Position numbers and translations under genes: made by a program
NCBI GenBank assembly: GCA_002706605.1
Contig: PALT01000015.1
Span: forward strand, 62,001 to 126,000
From: Rhodovulum sp.
GTDB lineage: Bacteria > Pseudomonadota > Alphaproteobacteria > Rhodobacterales > Rhodobacteraceae
DNA: 64,000 bases
Direction: 5' to 3'
The notes under the pieces: model-generated
Database searches by the model: none
What the model was told of the DNA's origin: nothing
The model's input: only the letters and a program-made list of their open reading frames with translations
Shown here: piece after piece, positions 25,595-33,323 of the stretch
How the letters are laid out: every line of letters starts with the position of its first letter
How positions within the stretch are numbered: position 1 is the stretch's first letter

Positions 25595-26434
25595 TCAGTG
25601 CGCCATCAAGATCGGAACCGTCGTGTTTTCCAACATATCGCGCGTTGCGCCGCCCATCAGGGCCTCGCGGAACCGCGAATGGCTATAGGCGCCCATCACG
25701 ATCATGTCTGCGTTGATGTCCTGCACATGGCGCATCAGAACATCAGACACACGTGGCATGGTTTTGGCCAGAACCGAGATTTCGGCGCGCACGCCATGAC
25801 GGCCCAGCATCTGTGACAACATCCCACCCGGATCGGACCGGTCGGGCCCGTGTTGAGGCGGGTCAATGATGGCGATGTTCACGCTGGGCGCATTCGACAA
25901 CGCGGACAGGGAGGCGCGGATCGCGGCAAGCGCCTCGGCGGTCTGGTTCCATGCAAGGATCGGGCGGGTGCCAAAACCGGTGAAGGCGCCGGAATCGGGT
26001 ACGACCAGCACCGGCGCATGGGCGTCGAACAGGGCGGCCTCGATCACGGCCTCATCCTCTAGGCCGCGCGCCGCGCCATAGGGGCGGGGCAAAACCACCA
26101 GATCGGCAAACCGCGCGCGGCCTGCGATCAACTGGGTGATGCCGGTGATCTGGGCGACCATGGCCTCGCTGCTCCAGACGCAATCCTCATTCGCCATCCG
26201 CGTCTGGACGGCGCCTTCAATCGCCTCGGCGTCCTCTTGGGCCTTTTGCAGGGTTTCCTGCATGATCACCGCGCTTGCCCCCACATAGTAATAGCCCGTC
26301 TGAGTGCGATCCACGCCCAGACAGACGATTTCCAAATGGGCGTCTTCGCGCCGCGCAAGGGTAATGGCAGCGTCAAGCGCGCTGGATTTTAGGTCAGTGT
26401 CAGTGACAACGGTCAGAATCGTTTTGTAAGCCAT
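25595..26434 (-). CDS. Universal stress protein, tandem UspA domains
   Basis: The 279-residue protein contains two Usp-like domains. The first begins YKTILTVVTDTDLKSSALDA. The second ends with the ATP-binding loop MGAYSHSRFREALMGGATRD, which keeps G-x2-x-x9-G-G-A/T. The start has GGAGG at good spacing. It is divergent from ccoN. An FNR box at 26499-26512 is centred 41.5 bases upstream of a candidate start site at 26464, with TAGGAT at -10, so it is probably induced at low oxygen. The Usp protein's target is unknown. Confidence 0.87.
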   Translation of the reverse strand: MAYKTILTVVTDTDLKSSALDAAITLARREDAHLEIVCLGVDRTQTGYYYVGASAVIMQETLQKAQEDAEAIEGAVQTRMANEDCVWSSEAMVAQITGITQLIAGRARFADLVVLPRPYGAARGLEDEAVIEAALFDAHAPVLVVPDSGAFTGFGTRPILAWNQTAEALAAIRASLSALSNAPSVNIAIIDPPQHGPDRSDPGGMLSQMLGRHGVRAEISVLAKTMPRVSDVLMRHVQDINADMIVMGAYSHSRFREALMGGATRDMLENTTVPILMAH

Positions 26435-26498
26435 GAGAAACCTCCGTCTCGGTCGACTTGTTCTGATCCCATCCTAGGCGGGCGAAGGGGGGTGCGCT

Positions 26499-26512
26499 TT
26501 GACGCGGATCAA
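26499..26512. promoter_or_regulatory. FNR box 1, positioned for the minus-strand usp gene
   Basis: TTGACGCGGATCAA matches the FNR consensus except for one half-site base. Its centre is 26505.5. A minus-strand -10-like TAGGAT at 26476-26471 fits a class II promoter with transcription from about 26464. Confidence 0.82.
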
Positions 26513-26530
26513 GGGGGCATTCCTAAACTC

Positions 26531-26544
26531 TTGACATGGATCAA
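26531..26544. promoter_or_regulatory. FNR box 2, positioned for ccoNOQP
   Basis: TTGACATGGATCAA is centred at 26537.5. A class II geometry predicts transcription from about 26579, with CATATC at 26567-26572 as a -10 element, about 60 bases before the ccoN start. Confidence 0.85.
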
Positions 26545-26640
26545 GGCGGCGTGACCGGCCCAAAGGCATATCCCAAGCGTCGGAAATAGACCCGTGGCCC
26601 CCCGAATCGAATCGCCACGGGAATGACGAAGGGACGCAAG

Positions 26641-28239
26641 ATGTGGGATTACGTTAAAATGGCCGTGTTCGGCGTGATTGCGGTGCTTGCCGCGATTGCT
26701 GCGAACTATGCCCGTGATGTCGCCTATCTGGTACACGCCCTGATCATCATGGCGGTTTCGGCCGGTATGTTTGTTTGGGTCGTCCGGACGGCGGATGAGA
26801 AAAAAGTTGTTGATACAAGCGGTTATATGGACGGCGTCGTGCGCGCCGGTGTCATTGCAACCGCGTTTTGGGGTGTGGCCGGGTTCCTGGTCGGCACGTT
26901 CATCGCATTTCAGTTGGCCTTTCCGGTCCTGAACTTTGAATGGGCCGAGGGCTATGCCAACTTTGGCCGTCTGCGTCCGCTGCACACCTCGGCGGTGATT
27001 TTTGCATTCGGCGGGAACGCGTTGATCGCGACCTCGTTCTATGTGGTTCAGCGCACCTCGGCCGCGCGGCTGTGGGGCGGCAACGCCGCTTGGTTCGTGT
27101 TCTGGGGATTCCAATTGATGATCGTGCTGGCCGCGACCGGCTATCTGCTGGGCGCGACTCAGTCCAAAGAATACGCCGAACCGGAATGGTATGTTGATAT
27201 TTGGCTGACCATCGTCTGGGTCGTCTATCTGGCCGTGTTCCTTGGCACGATCCTGAAGCGCAAGGAAAAGCACATCTACGTGGCCAACTGGTTCTACCTG
27301 TCGTTCATCGTCACGGTGGCCCTGCTGCACGTCGTGAACAACCTTTCGATCCCCGTCAGCATCTTTGGATCCAAGTCGGTCCAAGTGTTCGCCGGTGTTC
27401 AGGACGCCATGACGCAGTGGTGGTATGGCCACAACGCTGTGGGCTTCTTCCTGACCGCAGGGTTCTTGGGGATGATGTACTACTTTGTGCCGAAACAGGC
27501 CGAACGCCCTGTGTATTCGTACAAACTGTCGATCATCCACTTCTGGGCGCTGATCTTCCTGTACATCTGGGCCGGTCCGCACCACCTGCACTATACTGCG
27601 CTGCCTGACTGGGCATCGACGCTGGGCATGGTGTTCTCGATCATCCTGTGGATGCCGTCGTGGGGTGGTATGATCAACGGTCTGATGACGCTGTCCGGCG
27701 CATGGGACAAGCTGCGCACCGATCCGATCATCCGTATGATGGTTATCTCGATCGGTTTCTACGGCATGTCCACGTTCGAAGGCCCGATGATGTCGATCCG
27801 CGCTGTGAACTCTCTGTCGCACTATACGGACTGGACGATTGGTCACGTGCACTCGGGCGCTCTGGGCTGGAACGGTATGATCACCTTTGGCGCGCTGTAC
27901 TTCCTGACGCCGAAACTGTGGAACCGCGAAGGTCTCTATAGCCTGAAACTGGTCGACTGGCACTTCTGGCTGGCCACGATCGGTATCGTTCTCTACGCCG
28001 CCTCGATGTGGGTGTCGGGCATCACCGAAGGTCTGCTGTGGCGCGAAGTTGACGCCCAAGGCTTCCTTGTGAACTCGTTCGCAGACACCGTTGCCGCCAA
28101 GTACCCGCTCTACGTTCTGCGTGGTCTGGGTGGGGTCATGTACCTGACTGGTGCTTTGATCATGTGCTTCAACCTGTGGAAAACCGTCTCGTCGGTTTCG
28201 GCAAAGTCCGAAGCTACGACTGCGGTTCCCGCTGAATAA
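26641..28239 (+). CDS. ccoN: cbb3-type cytochrome c oxidase subunit I
   Basis: The 532-residue catalytic subunit starts at ATG 26641 ([20 protein letters not shown]), with AAGGGACG upstream; an in-frame ATG at 26623 has no ribosome site. Haem and copper ligands are visible: [13 protein letters not shown] for low-spin haem b, [11 protein letters not shown] and [13 protein letters not shown] for CuB, and [14 protein letters not shown] for the two remaining histidines. YKLSIIHFW supplies the helix-7 tyrosine that cross-links to a CuB histidine in cbb3 enzymes. It is a high-affinity proton-pumping oxidase for low oxygen and heads ccoNOQP under FNR control. Confidence 0.97.
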   Translation: MWDYVKMAVFGVIAVLAAIAANYARDVAYLVHALIIMAVSAGMFVWVVRTADEKKVVDTSGYMDGVVRAGVIATAFWGVAGFLVGTFIAFQLAFPVLNFEWAEGYANFGRLRPLHTSAVIFAFGGNALIATSFYVVQRTSAARLWGGNAAWFVFWGFQLMIVLAATGYLLGATQSKEYAEPEWYVDIWLTIVWVVYLAVFLGTILKRKEKHIYVANWFYLSFIVTVALLHVVNNLSIPVSIFGSKSVQVFAGVQDAMTQWWYGHNAVGFFLTAGFLGMMYYFVPKQAERPVYSYKLSIIHFWALIFLYIWAGPHHLHYTALPDWASTLGMVFSIILWMPSWGGMINGLMTLSGAWDKLRTDPIIRMMVISIGFYGMSTFEGPMMSIRAVNSLSHYTDWTIGHVHSGALGWNGMITFGALYFLTPKLWNREGLYSLKLVDWHFWLATIGIVLYAASMWVSGITEGLLWREVDAQGFLVNSFADTVAAKYPLYVLRGLGGVMYLTGALIMCFNLWKTVSSVSAKSEATTAVPAE

Positions 28240-28253
28240 GGAGGGTGTCGAAA

Positions 28254-28979
28254 ATGGGTATTCTCGATAAACATAAAGTTCTTGAAAAGAACGCGACGCT
28301 CTTGCTGGTCTTCAGCTTCTTGGTGGTAACGGTCGGTGGGATCGTGGAGATTGCTCCGCTGTTCTATCTGGAAAACACCATCGAAGAAGTCGAAGGCGTG
28401 CGCCCCTATTCGCCGCTGGAACTGACCGGTCGTGACGTCTACATCCGCGAAGGGTGCTATGTCTGCCACAGCCAGATGATCCGTCCGATGCGCGATGAGG
28501 TCGAACGCTATGGCCACTATAGCCTTGCTGCGGAATCGATGTACGACCACCCGTTCCAGTGGGGGTCGAAACGCACCGGTCCCGATCTGGCCCGCGTTGG
28601 TGGTCGCTATTCGGATGAATGGCACGTCGACCACCTGCGTGATCCGCAGTCGGTTGTGCCTGAATCGGTGATGCCGAAATACGGCTTCCTCGAAGACAAG
28701 CTGATCGAGGGCGAATACGTTCAGGACCTGATGAAAACTCACGCTCTGGTTGGTGTGCCTTACACCGACGAGATGATCGAAAACGCTGCTGCCGACTTTA
28801 AGGTGCAGGTCGATCCGTGGGGCGATTACGACGGTCTGGTTGAGCGGTATCCGGGCGCACAGGTGCGTAACTTTGACGGCCAACCGGGGATCTCCGAGGC
28901 CGACGCCCTGATCGCCTATCTGCAAATGCTTGGGACGCTGGTTGATTTCTCGACCTTTGAACCCGTCGCAAGCCGGTAA
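28254..28979 (+). CDS. ccoO: cbb3-type cytochrome c oxidase subunit II (mono-haem)
   Basis: The 241-residue protein starts at ATG 28254, eight bases after an AGGAGG that follows the ccoN stop. It has one N-terminal membrane anchor ([20 protein letters not shown]) and one haem c site, [11 protein letters not shown], near residue 72. A downstream methionine (VMPKYGF) is the likely second axial ligand. It relays electrons from CcoP or a soluble cytochrome to CcoN. The next gene begins 11 bases downstream. Confidence 0.97.
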   Translation: MGILDKHKVLEKNATLLLVFSFLVVTVGGIVEIAPLFYLENTIEEVEGVRPYSPLELTGRDVYIREGCYVCHSQMIRPMRDEVERYGHYSLAAESMYDHPFQWGSKRTGPDLARVGGRYSDEWHVDHLRDPQSVVPESVMPKYGFLEDKLIEGEYVQDLMKTHALVGVPYTDEMIENAAADFKVQVDPWGDYDGLVERYPGAQVRNFDGQPGISEADALIAYLQMLGTLVDFSTFEPVASR

Positions 28980-28990
28980 CGGAGGGGATC

Positions 28991-29200
28991 ATGGATACCT
29001 ATTCGTTGCTGCGTGAATTTGCCGATAGCTGGGTTCTGCTCTGCATGACGGTGTTCTTTCTGGGGATTGTTGTCTGGGCCTTTCGCCCGGGCAGCACCGC
29101 CACCTACAAAGACACCGCAGACATTCCCTTTCGGCATGAAAAGAAACCCGCCAGCGGTGCTGAATACGCAGTATCGCCTTCCAAGGAGGCGCGGACATGA
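28991..29200 (+). CDS. ccoQ: cbb3 oxidase small subunit CcoQ
   Basis: The 69-residue protein has a single membrane helix ([18 protein letters not shown]) and a polar tail containing the conserved [10 protein letters not shown]. It starts at ATG 28991 after GGAGGGG. CcoQ stabilises the assembled cbb3 complex. Its stop overlaps the ccoP start as ATGA. Confidence 0.95.
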   Translation: MDTYSLLREFADSWVLLCMTVFFLGIVVWAFRPGSTATYKDTADIPFRHEKKPASGAEYAVSPSKEART

Positions 29201-30066
29201 CTGACAAACCAACCAAAAAACCGGGTGACGTCGAAACGACGGGTCATTCCTGGGACGGGATCGAAGAGTTCAACAACCCGTTGCCGCGTTGGTGGCTGTG
29301 GACCTTTTACGCCACGATTTTCTGGGGCGTGCTCTATACGATCGCCTATCCGGCGTGGCCTCTGATTTCCGGCGCAACGCCGGGGGTTCTGGGCTATAGC
29401 ACGCGGGCCGAAGTGGCCGCGGACATCACTCGCTTTGAAGAGCTGAACGCGCCGATTGAGGCCAAGCTTGAGGCGGCTGACCTGACCGCGATTTCGGCGG
29501 ATGCGGAACTGGCCAACTACACCCAGAACGCGGGTGCGGCTGTGTTCAAAACGTGGTGCGCCCAGTGTCACGGCGCCGGTGCTGCCGGTGTTCAGGGTCA
29601 GGGCTATCCGAACCTGTTGGACGACGATTGGCTGTGGGGTGGTTCGATTGAGGACATCCACCTGACCATCTCGCACGGCATCCGGAACGAAGAAGATCCC
29701 GATGCGCGCTATTCGGAAATGCCGGCGTTCGGTGAGCTGTTGGCCGAAGAGGAAATCGCAGGCGTTGTTCAATACGTCCGTCAGATTTCCGGCCAAGAGG
29801 CCGACGCCGCACTGGCGACCGCTGGTGAGACTGTCTTCTTGGACAACTGCGCCGCCTGTCACGCCGACGATGGCACGGGCGACCGGTTCCAAGGTGCGCC
29901 GAACCTGACGGATGCGATCTGGCTCTATGGTGGGTCGGTGGATGACATCACCTATACGGTCGAAAACGCCCGTTTCGGTGTGATGCCGTCGTGGACCTCG
30001 CGTCTTAGCGAGGCCGAAATCCGCGCCGTTGCCGCCTATGTCCACGGCCTTGGCGGTGGTGAGTAA
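29197..30066 (+). CDS. ccoP: cbb3-type cytochrome c oxidase subunit III (di-haem)
   Basis: The 289-residue protein begins with the CcoP cytoplasmic tail ([20 protein letters not shown]) and one membrane anchor ([19 protein letters not shown]). Two class I cytochrome c domains follow, with haem sites CAQCH near residue 123 and CAACH near residue 219. Methionine ligands lie in SEMPAF and GVMPSW. It is the electron entry subunit, accepting from cytochrome c552 or c-y. A 10-bp hairpin follows ten bases after the stop. Confidence 0.97.
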   Translation: MTDKPTKKPGDVETTGHSWDGIEEFNNPLPRWWLWTFYATIFWGVLYTIAYPAWPLISGATPGVLGYSTRAEVAADITRFEELNAPIEAKLEAADLTAISADAELANYTQNAGAAVFKTWCAQCHGAGAAGVQGQGYPNLLDDDWLWGGSIEDIHLTISHGIRNEEDPDARYSEMPAFGELLAEEEIAGVVQYVRQISGQEADAALATAGETVFLDNCAACHADDGTGDRFQGAPNLTDAIWLYGGSVDDITYTVENARFGVMPSWTSRLSEAEIRAVAAYVHGLGGGE

Positions 30067-30075
30067 CATGTGAAT

Positions 30076-30099
30076 CCGGTGGCCCCAACGGGCCACCGG
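30076..30099 (+). terminator. Perfect hairpin at the 3' end of ccoNOQP (no T-tract)
   Basis: CCGGTGGCCC and GGGCCACCGG form a 10-bp stem with a CAAC loop. Because no T-run follows, it is more likely an mRNA 3'-end stabiliser or a rho-assisted end than a classic intrinsic terminator. Confidence 0.55.
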
Positions 30100-30166
30100 C
30101 TGTGCGCCGACCCCCGTCCTGTTCGCGCGTTTCCTGGGGGCGGCGCACCTTTTATTTCGCGGGCAT

Positions 30167-30331
30167 TCATTCGCCGCGATGACGCGCGATTTCTTCTTTC
30201 CAGACCTCCGGCGCCCACCGCAACAGTTCGTCCTGGTTGCGTTTGCGCATTTCCTCGTGGCGGCGGCGATCCCCGCTCTGGCCGTTCAGACGCGTTGCGG
30301 TCGTGAAAGTTTTCGCAAATATGTTCAGCAT
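30167..30331 (-). CDS. Small basic/charged hypothetical protein (54 aa)
   Basis: The minus strand encodes 54 residues from ATG 30331 (GGAG eight to nine bases upstream) to TGA 30169. The protein starts MLNIFAKTFTTATRLNGQSG and ends WKEEIARHRGE. It has no membrane segment and no cysteine. Alternating Arg/Lys and Glu in the second half (RRRHEEMRKRNQDELLRWAP) suggests a single amphipathic helix. It is the only gene candidate in the 359-base gap between ccoP and the LysR gene, and lies convergent to ccoP. I do not recognise the family. Coding status is supported by the ribosome site and plausible composition only. Confidence 0.55.
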   Translation of the reverse strand: MLNIFAKTFTTATRLNGQSGDRRRHEEMRKRNQDELLRWAPEVWKEEIARHRGE

Positions 30332-30425
30332 CGGGTTGCTCCATTCATTCGGTATGACCCTTATTAAGTGGCTGATGTGGGAATCTCCTATTCAGGAATA
30401 ATTTTGTCTTGTAAGTTAGCCTTAC

Positions 30426-31328
30426 ATGACTGATTGGTCCGTTCTTCCTCCTCTGACGGCGCTGCGGGCGCTGGCGGCTTTGGCGCAAACCGGTGACACG
30501 GCGCGGGCAGGGGCGGTGTTGAACGTGTCCCATGCCGCGATCAGCCAACAGTTACGCGCGCTAGAGGATCACCTGTCCCTGAACCTGATCGACCGCAGCG
30601 GGCGCAGCTTGGCCCTGACCCCTGATGGTCAGATGCTGGCCGATGCGGTGACAGAGGGGCTTGGCGGGATTGCCCGAACGGTGGCCGCCCTGACCGGTCA
30701 GGATGAGGCGCGCCCGTTGATGATCACGGCGACCCCCGCCTTTGCCGCGACATGGTTGATGCCGCGTCTGCCCGATTTTCAGAACCGCCATCCGGGCCTG
30801 TCCCTGATGCTGGACCCAACGCCCCAGTTGAAAGAGTTTAGGCCGGGCGGAATCGACGTTGGCATCCGCCACGGCACGGGCGACTGGGTGGGGTTGAAAT
30901 CCGAACTGTTGGTCGAAACCCCGATCGCGATTGTCGCCGCCCCCGGTGTGGTCGAAAAACGCGACACCTATGCGCCCGCCGATCTGGTGGATTTCCCGTG
31001 GTTACAGGAACTTGGCACCTCTGAGGCGTCCCAGTTCCTGTCGCGTCATGGGGTGGATGCGGCGGTGCCTAAACGTCTGACGCACCTGCCCGGAAACCTG
31101 ATGCTGGACGCCGCGCGCAACGGGCAGGGGATCGCGGTCATTGCGCGGGCCTTTGTCGAACCCGATCTGGCGGCGGGGCGGTTGCAACTGCTCTATGAAG
31201 ACCGGCGGATGAAGGGCTATTTCATCGTCTACCGCGAGGGCGCCCTGCGTCCGGCGGCGCGCGCCTTTGTGTCGTGGTTGCGTAAACAGGCGGCGCAACA
31301 CCCCCAAGACATCGACACAGTTACTTGA
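30426..31328 (+). CDS. LysR-family transcription regulator (GcvA-like)
   Basis: The 300-residue protein has an N-terminal winged helix-turn-helix (LTALRALAALAQTGDTARAG then LNVSHAAISQQLRALE) and a type 2 periplasmic-binding-like effector domain (TPAFAATWLMPRLPDFQNRH, and IDVGIRHGTGDW). That second-domain wording is typical of the GcvA subgroup, which controls amino acid or antibiotic-resistance genes. It stands between ccoNOQP and ccoGHIS on the same strand but has its own upstream gap, so no functional link to the oxidase is implied. Target and inducer are unknown. Confidence 0.9.
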   Translation: MTDWSVLPPLTALRALAALAQTGDTARAGAVLNVSHAAISQQLRALEDHLSLNLIDRSGRSLALTPDGQMLADAVTEGLGGIARTVAALTGQDEARPLMITATPAFAATWLMPRLPDFQNRHPGLSLMLDPTPQLKEFRPGGIDVGIRHGTGDWVGLKSELLVETPIAIVAAPGVVEKRDTYAPADLVDFPWLQELGTSEASQFLSRHGVDAAVPKRLTHLPGNLMLDAARNGQGIAVIARAFVEPDLAAGRLQLLYEDRRMKGYFIVYREGALRPAARAFVSWLRKQAAQHPQDIDTVT

Positions 31329-31347
31329 TGACTTTCCGATGTAGGTT

Positions 31348-31361
31348 TTGACCTAGGTCAA
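31348..31361. promoter_or_regulatory. FNR box upstream of ccoGHIS
   Basis: TTGACCTAGGTCAA is fully palindromic and matches TTGAC-N4-GTCAA. It lies 79 bases before the proposed ccoG start. A class II start site would fall near 31396, but the corresponding -10 (AAAAAC) is poor. Confidence 0.82.
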
Positions 31362-31426
31362 GGCCACGCCGCCCGTGGAATGCAAAAACGGCCACAATCC
31401 GAAAAAGGTTGTCCGGAGTTGATTCC

Positions 31427-32857
31427 TTGAGTTCCACCGATCAGACCCCCGAAAAACTATACGCCGCGCGTGAGCCCATCTTTCCGCGTCGCGTCAGCGG
31501 CAAGTTCAGAAACCTGAAATGGTGGCTGATGGCGTTTACGCTGGGCATTTATTACCTGACGCCATGGCTGCGGTGGGATCGCGGGCCGAAACTGCCCGAT
31601 CAGGCGGTTCTGGTCGATTTGGCCAACCGGCGCTTTTTCTTCTTCTGGATCGAAATTTGGCCGCATGAATTCTATTTCGTGGCTGGTTTGTTGATCATGG
31701 CGGGGCTGGGGTTGTTCTTGTTCACCTCGGCGCTTGGGCGGGTGTGGTGCGGTTATGCCTGTCCGCAAACCGTCTGGACCGACCTGTTTATCCTTGTCGA
31801 ACGCTGGGTCGAGGGGGATCGGAACAAACGGGTCAAGCTGTGGCGTGAGAAATGGAACGCCAAGAAAATCCGCCTGCGTCTGACGAAATGGGTTCTGTGG
31901 TTCCTGATCGCGGTGGCGACCGGCGGGGCATGGGTGTTTTATTTCACCGACGCGCCGACGCTGTTGGTGGATCTGTTGACCTTTAGTGCGCATCCCGTGG
32001 CCTATACGACCATCGGTGTTCTGGCCATGACGACCTTTGTGTTTGGCGGGTTCATGCGCGAACAGGTCTGTATCTACATGTGCCCTTGGCCGCGTATTCA
32101 GGCCGCCATGATGGACGAGGACACCCTGACCGTCGGCTATCGTACTTGGCGGGGTGAGCCGCGCGGCAAACACCGCAAGGCCGAAAACGCGGACCAGTTG
32201 GGCGATTGTATCGACTGTATGGCCTGTGTGAACGTGTGCCCGATGGGCATCGACATCCGCGACGGTCAACAATTGGCCTGTATCACCTGCGCCTTGTGCA
32301 TCGATGCCTGTGACGATGTGATGGACAAAATCGGCAAGCCACGTGGCCTGATCGATTACATGGCTCTGACGGATGAGACCCGTGAACGTGCGGGCCAAGA
32401 GCCCAAGCCGATCATCAAACACATCCTGCGTCCGCGCACGATCCTCTACACGACATTGTGGAGCTTGGTCGGCATCGGTCTTGTCGTGGCTCTGTTCATC
32501 CGTCCTGATCTGGACGTGACGGTATCGCCGGTCCGCAACCCGACCTATGTGACGCTGTCCGATGGATCGATCCGCAACACCTATGACGTGCGCCTGCGCA
32601 ACAAGCACGGTGAGGACCGCCCGTTCCACATTTCGATCTCGGGTGATCCGGCCATGCGGGTCCAGATTGAGGGCACGCCCTATGAAACCGTGACCGTGCC
32701 TGCCGATACCCAAATGCTGCAACGTGTGTATGTTATTGCAGCCCCGGGATCGGACGCCGCCCGTGAGGAACGCACCGAATTCCGCTTTTGGGTTGAGGAC
32801 AACACCAACGGTGATCGCACCTTTGCCGATACCGTGTTCAATGGAACGGAGAACTGA
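31427..32857 (+). CDS. ccoG: cbb3 oxidase assembly ferredoxin-like protein CcoG (RdxB/FixG)
   Basis: The 476-residue membrane protein starts at TTG 31427 with GGAG eight bases before it; an earlier TTG at 31409 lacks spacing. It has several membrane helices and an early CGYACPQTVWTDLF motif. Two [4Fe-4S] motifs lie near residues 260-300: CIDCMACVNVCPMGIDIRD and CITCALCIDACDDVMD. A C-terminal Ig-like domain follows. In Rhodobacter CcoG is a copper reductase needed for cbb3 assembly. It heads ccoGHIS behind an FNR box. Confidence 0.95.
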   Translation: MSSTDQTPEKLYAAREPIFPRRVSGKFRNLKWWLMAFTLGIYYLTPWLRWDRGPKLPDQAVLVDLANRRFFFFWIEIWPHEFYFVAGLLIMAGLGLFLFTSALGRVWCGYACPQTVWTDLFILVERWVEGDRNKRVKLWREKWNAKKIRLRLTKWVLWFLIAVATGGAWVFYFTDAPTLLVDLLTFSAHPVAYTTIGVLAMTTFVFGGFMREQVCIYMCPWPRIQAAMMDEDTLTVGYRTWRGEPRGKHRKAENADQLGDCIDCMACVNVCPMGIDIRDGQQLACITCALCIDACDDVMDKIGKPRGLIDYMALTDETRERAGQEPKPIIKHILRPRTILYTTLWSLVGIGLVVALFIRPDLDVTVSPVRNPTYVTLSDGSIRNTYDVRLRNKHGEDRPFHISISGDPAMRVQIEGTPYETVTVPADTQMLQRVYVIAAPGSDAAREERTEFRFWVEDNTNGDRTFADTVFNGTEN

Positions 32858-32859
32858 TC

Positions 32860-33318
32860 ATGGCAGAACGTGAACTGACAGGGCGGCATGTGTTCTTTAT
32901 CACCGCCGGTGCCTTTGCGGTCATCATCGCCGTCAACGTGTTCATGGCGGTTCAGGCGGTGCGGACTTTCCCGGGTCTCGAAACCAAGAATTCCTATGTC
33001 GCCAGCCAAGAGTTCAACGCCAAGCGCGACGCGCAACTGGCGCTGGGTTGGCAGGCCGAGGCGAGCTATGCCGACGGCGCGGTGACCTTGGTGTTTCGTG
33101 ATCAGGACGGGCGCGCGGTTGCCCCTGAAACGGTCGACGTCCTGATCGGGCGCACGACCGAGGCCCGCGACGATATCGCACCGGTCTTTGTTCTGGCGGG
33201 CGGGGAATTCCGCGCGGATGCCGATCTGGGCCGTGGCAAATGGATGATGCGGGTTCAGGCCACCGCGCCCGACGGCACGCCGTTTTTGCAACGTCTTGAA
33301 CTGATCGTTCGGGGGTAA
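32860..33318 (+). CDS. ccoH: cbb3 oxidase assembly protein CcoH (FixH)
   Basis: The 152-residue protein has one N-terminal membrane helix (GRHVFFITAGAFAVIIAVNV) and a periplasmic FixH domain with the family strand NSYVASQEFNAKRDAQLALG. It starts two bases after the ccoG stop. CcoH associates with the cbb3 subunits during assembly and is required for stable enzyme. Confidence 0.93.
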   Translation: MAERELTGRHVFFITAGAFAVIIAVNVFMAVQAVRTFPGLETKNSYVASQEFNAKRDAQLALGWQAEASYADGAVTLVFRDQDGRAVAPETVDVLIGRTTEARDDIAPVFVLAGGEFRADADLGRGKWMMRVQATAPDGTPFLQRLELIVRG

Positions 33319-33323
33319 TTCGA

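Noticed and set aside
26509-28059. A 516-codon open frame opposite ccoN
   Set aside because: It runs antisense to a fully conserved oxidase subunit and starts inside the FNR-controlled promoter; composition is that of a shadow frame.
30036-30344. A 102-codon alternative minus-strand frame over the 54-residue gene
   Set aside because: It overlaps the ccoP 3' end and is Arg/Gly/Pro-rich without a ribosome site; the 54-residue frame is better supported.
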